From: Stemphylium vesicarium
Lineage: Eukaryota > Ascomycota > Dothideomycetes > Pleosporales > Pleosporaceae
Reading direction: 5' to 3'
Length of the DNA: 64,000 bases
NCBI GenBank assembly: GCA_004380135.1
Contig: QXCR01000144.1
Span: 1-64,000 of the forward strand
Shown here piece after piece: positions 45,481 to 57,175 of this stretch (position 1 is the first letter of the stretch; each line of letters opens with the position of its first letter). Below the pieces are notes generated by a model that was not told the origin of the DNA, did no database searches, and saw nothing but the letters and a program-made list of their open reading frames with translations. The position numbers and the translations under genes were made by a program.

Positions 45481-48400
45481 ATGGATCGCCCGCCGCCTTT
45501 CCAACGACCACCAGATCGTCCTATGAATTATCACGCTCAAAACACCCAGGCCTACCCGGGCTATCCTCCTACCTCGCAGCCGCAGCAGCAACCGCACGCT
45601 TCTTATGTCCCCGACCCGTACTCGATGCCTCGTCGCGACCCATTCTACCCTTCGGCACCGCAACATGCCCGGCACAACAGTCAAGGACTACCACAGGGCG
45701 GTAACAACGCGCCGAAAGCTCAGGCTGAGGGACACGAGCAGAGAGCCTGGCCAAATACAGGTATGGATAACATTTTACCCGTTTCTTCGGCAAGAAATGC
45801 TGGCGCGAGGGTCAAGATGACTGCAGCTTGGAGACATGGAAGCATTTTTGAAACTTTTTCAAAGAGTTTCAAGAGACGCTCAAGTGCTCCAGGCTGCGGT
45901 TGACTTGTGTACCTCCGTGCTGTGGCATTGCGCTTGGTTGGCTGCGTGGTGGAGATGCAGGCGAGAGACGACCATGTAGGAAGACATTGCTTGCATTGAC
46001 AGGCTGCATGACACGTCAATTGCGAAGAAGCACTACACCGCCTGTTCCCGTTGATGTGGTGCAGACGACTGCAGGCAGTGGTTCCCAGCTAGTGTCGTCT
46101 CTACGGGCTTCGCATCCCTCCCCCTCCCCCTCCCGAGCCACACCAAGATTTAAGTTGCGCACATGGTGCGCGCCATTTGTCGGTGGAGATGGCATGGGTC
46201 TGGCGAATTTCATGGCGCACTCCGCATATGTGGCTCCTGGCTAATGCAAGATCCGCGGGCCTCTAAGCCGCTTTCGAAAAGTCGCGACGAGCAGTCCGAG
46301 CTTGTGCTGATCCATGACTCTAGCGCGACCGATACACTACGAAACCCATCACTCCCAGCCCGGCCCTCCGCCTGCCATGGCCAGCTCAAACAACCCGCCC
46401 GCGAGCGCCCCGTATGCCTTTGATGCTGCCCGCAGACGCTCACTGAGCGGCGCCAGTCCCCCGAACTCTTACGGTACAGCCCCGCCGCCCACCGCTAGCT
46501 CCGCCCGACTGGACAGCTAACTTTCTGCCACAGGCCCGTCTCACGATCCTCCACCTCCCCCATCCTTCGCGCGACCGCAGATGCCTCCTCCATCCTCGCC
46601 CACCCAGCAGCATCCTCATGCATCCCAGCCGCAACGCCAGCAATACCCTTCCAACGTCGGCGCCCTTAGAGAGCTCCCCGGCCTAGGCCAGGCCTTGCGC
46701 CCGGGTAGTAGCATGTCCATCTCGTCTCTTATCGGCGGCGGGGGTGACACAGGTGCCCCCATCCAAACAACACAGTCACAGTCATCACCTCCCACAAACG
46801 CCCCTTCGTCCAACGGCTACACCATGCAGCCACCCTCGCCTCGTCGCGGCTTGCCATCTGGCCCGCGATCAGATTTTGCTCCCTTTCGACGCCAGCAGAC
46901 GCCAGAGCGCGCCATGTATGGAGGCGGTGCCTCGCGTCCATCAGAAGCTCATGGCTTCTCGTCAGGATCACCAAGGCAGCCCTACAGCAACCACGGATCG
47001 CCCAACCTCGGTCGCCAGTCGCTCCCACCAAACGCGCAATCCTACAAGCCCATGGAGTTTCATGGCCCGCGCCCCTACGCCCAAGATCTGAATCGCCAGC
47101 CATCTGGAAACGTCCCGTCCCGACCGAACAGCCAACCCAATGGACCTCCAGGACAAAATGATCAAGAGGGAAGGGTCGTGTACGACGCGTTTGGGGGGCG
47201 GCGAAGCGCATTTGGTCCGCCAGAGGAACGGCGACGAACGCTGGGAGAATCGCATCACGCGCGACCGAATACCACGGAACTCCTGGCTGGCTGCAGTCAG
47301 AACGCGTCTGAGAGAGATCGCGCCGCGACTGTGCATCCTGTGTCGCAGTCTGCTTTCAGCCCCCCTCAACAACATCGCAACGTGTCTGGCTCGTCAGAAC
47401 CCCCGCGCAGCCTTTGGCGTCATTCGGCGCCGAGTGGTCCTGGCCACGAGCCACCCCAAGACACTCGCCAAGAGGAGCAGCCGCCATTGCATCGCACGTA
47501 CGGCCCATATCCTCCCCCCATGCTGGGCGGTGCACGTTATGGCGCCCAAAATTCCGAGGACATGCTTCGGCGCAGTGTAGATTATCTGGGTCAAGGCCAT
47601 CGCGTTGTCGAGCAGTATCATGCTCCTCCTACTTCAGACCCGAACTCTGTCGAACGGCACAGGACCGAACCACTTGCTCGTTCCCTATCTTCTGGGGGCA
47701 GATCTCTTTACGATCAGCCTCAGAAAATGGGCGAGGCTATGCAACACTCGAAATCGCACATTGGCTTCGGACTGGAGGCGAGCAGAAGGACTGGTCGGGC
47801 CTCTCCGCTACCACAAGCGGTTCAAGGTGCGCAAGGACAGCCTTTGTCGATTGGTAAAGACCCTGGGATCAAGAGCGAGTTCGGACGAATGTTTTCAGGT
47901 CTCGGGAGCGGATTGGGATCATCGACCCCGTCGCGGGGAAGTCCAATGCCGCAAAATGGGCAGGGTTCGTTCGATTCGGAGAATGGCGAGATGATGAGAA
48001 GAATTGGCTCTCAGCAAGGCAGAAAACCTAAGCGAGTAAAGGACGAGGAGGGCATCTTCGACATGGATAGTGCTGATGGCAGGGGAACGCCGTCCGGCAT
48101 CCGGGGTGCCAAACGGAATAAGCACCATCATCATCACGCTCCGCACCATCAGTAAGTTGACTGAACTTGTCTTGTAAATCACACACTAACAACTTAGCCA
48201 TCACCATCACCACCATCATCAGAAACCTGACGGCGAAGGTCCGCCCGGACCGACTTCGACATCCATCAACGGGCGGCAATCGAGCCTACCGCAAGCAGGC
48301 CCCGGCCAATCGATCCACCACCACCATCACGTCCAAGGAAACCCCCACCACCATCATCACCACCATCATGCCCCCCGCCCGAATCAGCATATGCCGCTTA

Positions 48401-49152
48401 TATCAGCAAAGATGCCGACCAAGGTCCACGAAGTAGAACCCGTCCTAGAGGAAGCCGCGAAGCGTCCTCGCAAACATCTTGGGTCACAACTATACGAGGC
48501 CAAAACAGAACTGCCGAAACCCAATTCCTCATTAGACGACCAGTTCGGATACGCCTCAAAGCCTCAGCGACTGCCGCGCTTTGATGTGAACCCCATCAAT
48601 TGCACCTTCACCATTAGGGTACCCAGGTACTACCTGAAGCCGCGACAGCGGCAGCATATCGTACTAGAGAGACATCTCTGGGGCGCTCGTGTGTATCGCG
48701 ACGACTCGGACCCGCTTGCGGCTGCTATTCATTCGGGATGGATTCGTGGTGAGTGGGATGATACCGTCGACGTTGCCATGCTCGATCCGCGCATCACTGC
48801 GCCCAACGACCCCTCAGATGCAGAAGATGTTCTCACTAAGCTACCAGCTGCTCCCGTGACGCCGCCTGCCGACATGGATTTACAGATTGAGATACTCATC
48901 CTACCTCAGCTTCAAGAATATACGGGCTCAGTCGAGTACGGCATCTCAAGCAGGAAGAGCAGAGGCCACGAGGGTCTCAGCTTTATGGTCAACAAAATAC
49001 GATGGGTAGAAGAAGGTGTCGGTAGTCGGGGACAAGACCGAACAGCAGCAGCACTGAAGCGTCGACTAGACGCCAGCGCTGCTTTGCTCACTCTCCAGAG
49101 TGGGATCAACGATTCACGCAGGGTCAACGGCATGGCAAAATTACATGCTTGA
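45481..49152 (+). CDS. Rxt3-domain subunit of the Sin3-Rpd3L histone deacetylase complex
   Basis: ATG at 45481; introns 45761-46323 (563 bp, unusually long here), 46474-46533 and 48152-48197; 1000 aa with frames closing exactly. Residues 1-750 are disordered, Pro/Ser/Gln-rich, with several short basic motifs (KRVKDEEGIFDMD). Histidine-rich runs follow (about residues 695-765). The conserved C-terminal domain starts at RFDVNPINCTFTIRVPRYYL and includes ERHLWGARVYRDDSDPLAAAIHSGWIRGEW, typical of Rxt3 (PF08642). Yeast Rxt3 belongs to the large Rpd3 complex that represses transcription. The long first intron and unstructured N-terminus resemble those of other filamentous-fungal Rxt3 genes. Function is assigned by the domain only. 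Confidence 0.85.
48124..48369 (+). repeat. CAY-rich stretches coding for histidine runs, interrupted by an intron
   Basis: Three CAC/CAT-rich tracts (about 48124-48151 plus 48198-48222, 48318-48333 and 48349-48369) encode runs of up to 10 His. The 46-bp intron 48152-48197 sits inside the first run, splitting a His codon. Such runs often mark nuclear-speckle or metal-binding segments; they may also be slippage-prone. Confidence 0.75.
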
Positions 49153-50621
49153 TTTTCAGTTGGGCTGACGCAGCATCTTGACATATAACGGCCGTCTTAA
49201 GATTTATTGCGCATGGCATTTAGTAGCGTCAGGCTGAGTTTAGCATTGCTAGATACCCGCATCCTTATGGCTTGACTTTGGAGTAGTATTACATATAGCG
49301 TAGGCGAAGTCAGCGTGGGTATTTTGACGACGATTTAATGAGTTATTAGTTGAAAATATGGTACAGAAAAGAAAAAAAGTGTAGCGGTTCCGGTGACGAT
49401 AAATGGGATAGTTGATATTTTTTCAATGACGAGTACGTGTAATGTTTGTGTATGCGATGTCGCACGTGGTTTGGGCAGTGGTAGATAAAGACACCCGCGC
49501 GGTTACACACATGCAAGACCAGAGCGATAGCGGTGTGCGCTGTGCTTTTTTGGGGCAAAGATAAGAACAATCGGACCTTGGATGTCTGGCAAGGGCACCT
49601 TACCGTCTTGAGCTGTGTACCCATTCATCAACCCTCAAACGCCCCCAGCAAGCAATTATCCGTTGGGTACACGATACTTTGGCAGCCAACCCGAGGACTG
49701 CCCCGCCAACCTAACGCTCCATCCCACCGCCTACGTGACGTTATCATCATCGCAGCAAAAAAAAAAAAGAGGGCTGATGTCAAGAATGGGTCATACAAGG
49801 ACATATTCGATATCGACGGTAAGCAAACTCCTACTTTAGAAAGGCTCCAAACTACACGATACTTTTTTTTTTCGCCGATTTACAACGACTGGCGTGAAAC
49901 CACTCGGACTGCAAAGAGATTTCACTTGTCTGCGGACTCCGGCTTTCGGCGGCACAAGTCTGGACTACCCTAGCTATGCTGCTGGAGCCGTTGTCGTCAT
50001 GACGCAGAGGGCTGTGGCATCATGGCACACGACCAGCTCGAGGGGACATGCTTCAGGCGCCGCTGCGGCGGCAGGCTCAACGTTGATGCACACGGATCGG
50101 GAGGCGCGAACGACAGCGGATGATCACACTGTCACGACTGCCGGCTAGGTGGGCGCATTCGACTGCAGCCAGCATTTGCTTATCGAATGAGAATCACCTG
50201 CTACGCCTGCTCCACTGCGCCCGCTAGCCTGGAGCCGCAATCCGAACGCTTGCTTGTGAAAAGAAGGACACCGTACCGAATGCGGGGAATCGTCGTCAAT
50301 CATCAATCCGTCTTGCTCTCGCTTCTTGACCTGCCGGACCGAGCTCACGACTCTGCAACACTACTACACCCCACGTCCCTACCGCCATTGCTTCAACCCA
50401 GCCGCCGACCGCTCGACGCCTCGCAGCCCTTGAGCCTTCTGTTGACCGCCTGGCATCTGTCATTGCTGCACCTCTGATTAAAAGCCGCATTCTTTTTCGC
50501 TGCACCTCGGAATACCTTCGGCTAGATTCCGACATATTACTTTTCCCTAGCCCTGTTACGTTTTACTGAGCCCGTCTTCTCGTCGTCACTGCATCTTAGA
50601 GAGCTGGCCTCCCTGCGCACC
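49153..50621. other. Intergenic region upstream of PFK-2/FBPase-2
   Basis: About 1.47 kb. Contains an A12 tract at 49758-49769 and a T-rich run near 49863. ORFs of up to about 146 codons occur, but none has a domain or likely splice structure. Long upstream regions are common for regulated metabolic genes in these fungi; I see no identified site. Confidence 0.45.
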
Positions 50622-52104
50622 ATGACCGAGTCCAATGGTTTATATGCGCCAAACATGCGCGCTGTGCCTGCTGGCGAATTCGTGAGGCCAAGCAAAAAGA
50701 CTAACGGTGCTGGTGTACAGGCCGAAGACACGCGGATATGCGTCGTCATGGTAGGCTTGCCCGCGCGGGGCAAGAGTCTGATCGCACAGAAAGGTATGTT
50801 CGTGTTTCTACACGGTTGTATGTCGCCACTGACAGAGGTACGATGCAGTCGTCCGCTACCTACATTGGTTATCAATCAAATCGAAGACGTTCAATGTTGG
50901 ACAGTACCGTCGGACTGCCACCCCTAACCCCTCCGCCGAGTTTTTCGACACATCAAACCCCGAAGGAGAACGTCTCCGCAAAGCTGCCGCTGAAGCTGCC
51001 GTCAACGACATGTGCAAGTGGTTCTCTGAGGGCAAGGGCTTGGTAGCGATATTGGACGCGACAAACTCTACAAAGAGCCGGCGCAGGTGGATACAAGAGC
51101 GATGTGCTGCGGACAACATCGAAACCCTCTTCGTTGAGTCCAAGTGTGACGACGAGGAACTCATCATGAGCAACATCCTGGAGGTCAAGACGACATCTCC
51201 CGACTACGTGGGGCAGGATCCCGAGGAGGCTGCGGCCGATTTCCGCAACCGCATTCGAAACTACGAAAAGGTCTACCAAACAATAGACGAGGACGAGCGC
51301 GACCTCACCTACGTCAAGCTCATCGATGTTGGCAAACAAGTCATCATCAACCAGATTCAGGACTACCTGCAAAGTAGAGTCGTGTATTACTTGATGAACC
51401 TTCACATCAGGCCGCGGTCCATCTGGTTATCGCGAGTAAGTCGAAACTGCAATATCTGCATTCAAAGCTAATTTCGACAGCACGGCGAGTCGGAGTACAA
51501 CCTTACAGGCCAGATTGGTGGAGACGCCAACCTCTCCGAGCGCGGAGATGCTTACGCGCACGCACTTCCAGGTCTCGTCGCAAAGTCGGTCGGCGACGGC
51601 CGCCAGCTCACCGTGTGGACATCAACGCTGAAGCGAACAATCCAAACGGCACGATTCCTGACTTTCGAGAAGCTAGAGTGGAAAGCGCTCGACGAACTCG
51701 ACTCTGGTGTCTGCGACGGACTCACATACGCTCAGATTGAGCAAAAGTTCCCCGAAGACTTCAAGCAACGTGACGAAGACAAATACAACTATCGCTATCT
51801 TGGTGGAGAGTCGTACCGCGACGTGGTGATTCGCCTCGAGCCCATCATCATGGAACTGGAGCGCAGCGAGAACATTTTGATCGTTACACATCAAGCGATT
51901 CTGAGGTGTATCTACGCCTACTTCATGAACGTGCCGCAGGAGCAGAGTCCTTGGATGGAGGTACCGCTACACACATTGATCAAGTTGACGCCAAAAGCGT
52001 ACTCGACGCAGGAAGAAAGACTGAAAGCCGATATACCGGCCGTCAGCACCTGGCGAGGTAAGGGCACCAAGGCTGAGCATCAGCAGGCGAACGGTGGCGC
52101 ATAG
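50622..52104 (+). CDS. 6-phosphofructo-2-kinase / fructose-2,6-bisphosphatase
   Basis: ATG at 50622; introns 50794-50848 and 51436-51480; 460 aa. The kinase half has the P-loop GLPARGKS about residue 50, followed by VVRYLHWLSIKSKTFNVGQYRR, a substrate-binding segment, and FSEGKGLVAILDATNSTKSRR. The phosphatase half begins with the catalytic RHGESEYN (histidine phosphatase signature), then WTSTLKRTIQTA, and LIVTHQAILRCIYAYFMNVP with the second His. The intron 51436-51480 lies exactly between the R and H of RHGE. Both active sites look complete, so the enzyme may set the level of fructose-2,6-bisphosphate, an activator of glycolysis. In fungi one activity often dominates; which one here cannot be read from sequence. 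Confidence 0.94.
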
Positions 52105-52822
52105 CTTAATTTCCATCTAGCTCCCGGGGAACTCTGCGCGCCGCTTCCCCTGGGAGCGGATGTAGAGAGAATCGTAACGAACTAGCCAGTAGATGCTGGT
52201 GGCAACACAATAGATGGACTGCGGTTGTTTCTCATAGGAGGGGGTGTTCCGATCGACTGCAGGCGTGTATGGTGTATGCATGTCAAGGCATAAGGCATAG
52301 ATTGGCATTTCAGCGTTTTTGGTCAACCCATCATTAGACGGCAATATCCAAGGTCAACGGTTCAAGATGGGAAGGAGTCGACATTTTCCGATACTATACA
52401 TGAACAAAGTCAGATAACTCAAATATAACAAACAATGCATGAATGTCTTCATGCGGAGAGAGCTTACTTTGTATTCGTGTGAAGCGTATTGTTCAGAAGG
52501 AGATACGATACACTCTTTATCCAGGAACTTCCCATCTTCGAAAACAGAGATGTCGTAGCATGACTATGTACGCATAGCTCTGAACAAAAAGAAGACTTGT
52601 TCGGCTTTCGACTGCCCACCCACCCACCTTCCCATCTAAGCCTCCCCCGCGGACAACGCAACGCAACGCAACGCAACAACCCGCCGCCGCCGCGCGACCC
52701 CCACCTCCACCAACGAGCGCTCCTCCAACCCGACCACCTCACTACGATCAAGCGCGCAGCGCACACCGAAGCCCGCGACGCTTCCAAAGAGACAAATCGC
52801 CTCGTCCAACAGCAATGCGACA
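52105..52822. other. Intergenic region with CAACG repeat
   Basis: About 720 bp. A 5-bp simple repeat (CAACG, four perfect copies plus one partial) lies at 52654-52678 in the likely 5' leader of the next gene, followed by a CCG-rich run. No gene is supported. Confidence 0.5.
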
Positions 52823-53622
52823 ATGCCACCCCTACCCCCACCAAATACCGCGTACCCCCCGCAACAGCACCAGCCAGCGTACTTCAACACTGTGCTGAAC
52901 GAGACCGGCAACCCAGGTTCTAACAGTGGCTCACTGGGGACTGGTGTCCAGCATGCACCGCCATCACCAAGCACGATAACGGTGGGCTCCCCGTCGCAAG
53001 CAGCGCGGTATAGGGGGGAACGGGAGCGGGAACGGGAGAGAGAAGAGAAGGAGGAGGAGGAGGAGGAGGTGCGACGGAGTTTGCAGGCGAGGGGGAAGGA
53101 TTATAATAGCGGTGGTGGAAGTAGGAGTGGGACTGTGGGAAGAGGAGGTGTTGGTGGTGGTAAAAGTAGGAGTATGGGTAATGGTAAAGAATGGGATTGG
53201 GAACAACGACAACGAAGGGATGAAGCGGCTGCGATTTTGGAAAGCGAGGAGATGCTTCTTTGGATTGCGGCGAGTAGGAATGAAGTAAGCTTTACTATCC
53301 CCCTTCCCTACCCTTCCATCCACTCCTCTCAACCAACCTAATACAAACCCTAACCTAACACACCCAACAGAGCGTCCCCCAAACACGAACACACTACCAT
53401 AACGTTCTCCTCGGCCTCTCGCACCACGAAACTGCCAATGTGGCTTGGAATGACGAGTGGGAGGTACCACAGCAGCAGCAGCAGCAGCAACAGCGGGATG
53501 GGGGACAAGGACAAGGAGCTGGGTTGGGTAGTCCTGGGAGAAGTAGCAGTGGCAAGGGGAAAGAGAAGGAGAGGGATATTGCGAGGATGAGGAAGAGAGT
53601 TAGTTCGGGGCAGGCGATGTGA
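52823..53622 (+). CDS. Hypothetical low-complexity protein
   Basis: ATG at 52823, intron 53285-53370, 237 aa. A proline/serine-rich N-terminus (MPPLPPPNTAYPPQQHQPAY) leads to an Arg/Glu run and a Gly/Ser/Arg linker. A more ordered helix (DEAAAILESEEMLLWIAASRNE) runs into SVPQTRTHYHNVLLGL across the intron, and NVAWNDEWE follows. A Gln run and a basic tail close the protein. The helix-plus-HYHNVLLG region is the only part likely to be conserved, and I do not recognise it. The intron contains a telomere-like aaccctaacctaac tract by chance. Expression and function are unknown. Confidence 0.6.
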
Positions 53623-54272
53623 ATGCGAGAGAGAGAAAGAGAGAGGTTATGTATGTGTGTTTTTTGGGCATTGTTTTCTTCTTTTTTTTGTCGGTCAAAA
53701 GGGCATCATGTAAGCGTGTATCATCTTCGGTGGTTAAACGGGGGCGGGGGGAGTTTTGGTTTGGGGAATTTCGAGCAAAGGGCGTATGTTAGGTCAGCAT
53801 TATACCCTCCTTCTTGTTCGCTTTCTGCAAAAAGTAATTTTTCATCGCTATCTCTGGCTTCCCTACTGCAAATTCTGGACAAAAACGAGAAAAAAAAAGT
53901 ATAAAGTTGCATAGTCAATGTTTATCATCTTTCTGATAGGAGATGTGGGGGAGTTTCTTCAATTGAATATTGATTGTCAACAACAACAACAACAACCCCC
54001 AATACGCCATTCAATGTTTCATCCTTTTGTTGCTGAGTTCCCCCCGAACCTAGGGGTACAACGAATTGGGAGTGATTCATTCCCATTGTTCCATTCTTTC
54101 CAGGATATGCCTCTTCCCAAAGTAGAAGAATGCATACCCCGTCCTTCTAGCATAAGCGACGCTTACACCGCTTGATTGGCGATAACAATAAAAAGAAATA
54201 GCAAAACGACGGTTGTTCCAAAATTCGTTCAACCCAAGCTTCCATATCCCATCCCTCTCTTACATGACACCT
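53623..54272. other. Convergent intergenic region
   Basis: About 650 bp between a plus-strand and a minus-strand gene, with a GA-rich run just past the stop, T- and G-runs, and (CAA)6-like sequence near 53979. It fits two 3' UTRs. No gene is supported. Confidence 0.45.
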
Positions 54273-54473
54273 TTACATGCCCTCCTCCATACCCACATTG
54301 CGCCACCAAGGCTTCTCACTCTCACCCGCCGTCTTCTCGGCAAACATATCCGCCGCATCACCAACCTGTCTCCTCTCACTAATTTCCCTGCTAACCTGGC
54401 CGCTCAGTTTCAACTTCATGGCTTTGCTGGCCAGGAAGGGGTTGTATTTGCGCGAACCGTTACCTTGCGCCAT
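54273..54473 (-). CDS. Putative small protein directly behind the PDH-kinase-like gene
   Basis: An open frame of 66 aa from ATG at 54473 (or 82 aa from ATG at 54521). The composition looks coding: AAG/GAG/GCC-rich codons and a smooth helical sequence, RKYNPFLASKAMKLKLSGQ, then ADMFAEKTAGESEKPWWRNVG. It lies on the same strand as the kinase gene; the kinase stop at 54534 is only 12 bp (first ATG) or 60 bp (second ATG) upstream, so it may be a separate short transcript, a dicistronic message, or the 3' exon of an alternative form. No domain recognised. Not confirmed. Confidence 0.42.
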   Translation of the reverse strand: MAQGNGSRKYNPFLASKAMKLKLSGQVSREISERRQVGDAADMFAEKTAGESEKPWWRNVGMEEGM

Positions 54474-54533
54474 TCCTCGGGAAGACCGGATGAGTTCGCT
54501 CGATGTCCATCCGCCCCTCATGACGGGTAATTG

Positions 54534-56063
54534 CTATTGCAGAGGTTCTGACGACGAGGAGAGGCGGTTGAGGTGGAGGTATACGTCGGTTCCGTATCTG
54601 GAAGAAAAGTGAGTTAGTTTCTGCAAAAGGAAAATGGTGATGCTGGTTACGTACCCCTCCATGGAAATCAACTTCAAGTCTCCGCCAAAGTACCGCGCAT
54701 ATAGCCTAGATATGGGTAGTCCGTAACCGAAACCAGCCATGGGCGCTTTGAAATCGCTCTTGTTGAAATCGGGGTCCAGGCTCGGTGTTTGGTCGACGGT
54801 CGTGTACATGTAGGTCCAGACAAGCGGAATGGAAGACCTGGGGATACCGCCTCCTTCGTCTGAAATCTTGATGGTAATATCCTCCTTGCCCTCTGCGACA
54901 ATGACTTTTGTTACTGGGAAAGCCTCCTTGTCTTGTCCATGCCTTTCTACCACGGCGCGCAGCGAGTTCTTGAGCGTCTCGAACAGCATGTGCGACAAAT
55001 GTCCAGGTACGTACATGAAGCTGATGTCCGGGTTGCATACAAGCTGCACTTTGGGGGCGTCGAACAATCCGTAATGGTCCTCACACACGAAGCGCGCATT
55101 TTCAATAGCTTCTTGTGCTAGCTCTTGTACGTTCGTTTTGGTGCATATAATACCGACATAGTTTGGATCGTTCCGCGCGCGTTGGTCCGTGAGGGCGATG
55201 TGCTGGCCGATGAGCATACGAATACCGATACGCGACATGTAGAAACGGTCGAGGAAAGCCTGGATGTTGTGGTCGATCTGCATGCGTTGCCTCTTGCGCT
55301 TCCACTCCAGGATACCCTGTGCAACAGTCGTGACAACGCTGTCGTGCCGCCGTTTGATCTTCTCCAAGGTGTCTGCGAACTTTGTGTTGTATGCGCCTAG
55401 CTCTGGCGGCCACTCTTGACCATCGTCGGCGGCGGCGTAGTATCTTCGACTTGCGCCCTTGACCTGCTTTGTGACTCCGTTACCGTTACCGTTGCCGTTT
55501 CCATTCGTCGTTGGTTCGGATCGGTATTGTCCAGTCTTGATGCTCGGATTCTGTGTCGGCTTGCTCATTAGGTTCTTGTCGCCGCTCTTCTTTGCTGGCT
55601 TTAGTAACCGTTCTTTGATTTCGCTCGAGAGGGTCGGTCGCGGTAATTCGACGAGTTCCTGGTTATGTGAGTCAAGCTCGGCAACGAATTCTCGCGCTCC
55701 ATACCTCGAATGACTGCGCATACCAGTCGCGCACTCGGCAAATTGATGGCATCTCATTGAGACCATCGGGAAGCTCGTTGAGTTCTTGCACGCGATGTGC
55801 TAATCGTATGGGAAGTTCTTCAGAGAGGAACTGGGACGCGCGGAAGAGGGTTCCTGTAGATGGTTTCTCTCCAAATTGTACCATCTGGCGTAGGGATACA
55901 CCTAAATCACTGTCAGGCGAGTACTGCACACGGGCGCTCATATGTACGGACCGGTCGCTGGAAAGTTGCTGTAGTGCTACACCAGCGTTAGCTATGTTTG
56001 CGCCGTGACGTCTTTACATACCTTGATGGTTTCCATCAGCCTCTCGCTTCGTTTCCACGACAT
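54534..56063 (-). CDS. Mitochondrial protein kinase of the PDK/BCKDK family
   Basis: Start at 56063 (MSWKRSERLMETIK); introns 55977-56021, 55902-55951, 55659-55704 and 54598-54654; 443 aa. Exon 2 is only 25 bp (HYSNFPATG). The N-terminal four-helix domain has QMVQFGEKPSTGTLFRASQF and LPIRLAHRVQELNELP. A Gly/Asn-rich insert lies near residue 140 (NGNGNGNGNG). The GHKL ATP-binding half has LFETLKNSLRAVVERHG (N-box), ISDEGGGIPRSS (G1) and APMAGFGYGLPISRLYARYFGGDL (G2). The C-terminus is TDVYLHLNRL. These kinases phosphorylate pyruvate or branched-chain keto-acid dehydrogenase; which one is not settled here. A mitochondrial leader is not obvious. Confidence 0.9.
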
Positions 56064-57175
56064 GATGGCAATCTTTCAAGGCCGCAACGGCCTTTGTCGC
56101 TGCGTATTCGCCAAAGTGTTGTTGTTGATGGTGGTGTTCCCCGTCGAGCTACCGAACGCCCCCACTATGACGCTAATTGATGGCGATGCACAGGCCGAGG
56201 TAACGATGACCGAAGATGCTCTGGATGTTTTGTGATGACTGGTCTTGAACGTAAGAGGGAACGGGGGCACGAGGGCTCATGTATAGGGTTGAATGATGCA
56301 TGTACACGGAGTCTCCCGGCGATGACACCACTGTTGGAGCACCTGCGGCTTCCCCCACACTTGTCGACTTTCACGTGGAGAAGTATGCGGAAGGCGCCAC
56401 GAAACTTTGCGCCTCCGAGCCTCAAATCCCACCCTTGACGAGACGAGATTGTGTAAACCGTCAATTGCCTTGGTCTTAAATGCCCACGTCTATAGTCGAA
56501 GGCGCAAATAATTCATGTTGCAAATCGCCTTCCGCACGCTCACAGCTCCAGCCACACGACCCTCGGCTAGGTTTCGGAGAAACGACCGGTAGAGCGCCTG
56601 TTCCTTACTGCATGTTCCTCAGGTCCGAGCAAGCATGCCCAGGTGCTCGCGTGCGTCGCATCCTTGAAGCTAGCCATACACTACCACTAGTAGCTACATT
56701 TTTGTGGAAAATTGGCGCAACGTGTCAGAAAATTTGCGAAGCGTACCATTGGTTGTTGTACGAGCCCTTCACCGTCTGAATATGGTTTGTTATGGTGAAT
56801 CATCGATTCAACAGTCCATGGGCACCATGGCATCAGTCTCCAGGATGCTACGTCACCTCTCAGAGACACACATCAATAGTCACGAATGAAGCCATGGAGG
56901 AACATATTGCATCATCGGTAGAGGAGAATTGGTATTTCGAACGTGCCGCTAAGTTCCAAGCCGGGTCTATGCTGCACCAGATCGAAAAACGCCTGAAATG
57001 ATACACCAAACATAATCTACATGAAACGGTAATGCGTTCTAACCGCGCTCACCGCCTCCGTCGTTCGTCTATCATCGCTGTTGGTACAATCCAAAAAGAT
57101 TTTGGGTCGAAGAGGTATTAGAGAAAGGTCGTAGCGTGTCGGAGAGATGTTAAACGTCAGGGTGATATGAGACGT
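56064..57175. other. Intergenic region
   Basis: About 1.1 kb between the PDH-kinase-like gene start and the cytochrome c stop. Short ORFs only; a short TTG-rich tract lies near 56115. No gene is supported. Confidence 0.45.

Noticed and set aside
46729..47211. 160-codon minus-strand ORF
   Set aside because: Shadow of the disordered part of the Rxt3 gene.
53348..53362. Telomere-like aaccctaacctaac
   Set aside because: A single short stretch within a predicted intron; no array, so not a telomere or interstitial telomeric repeat.
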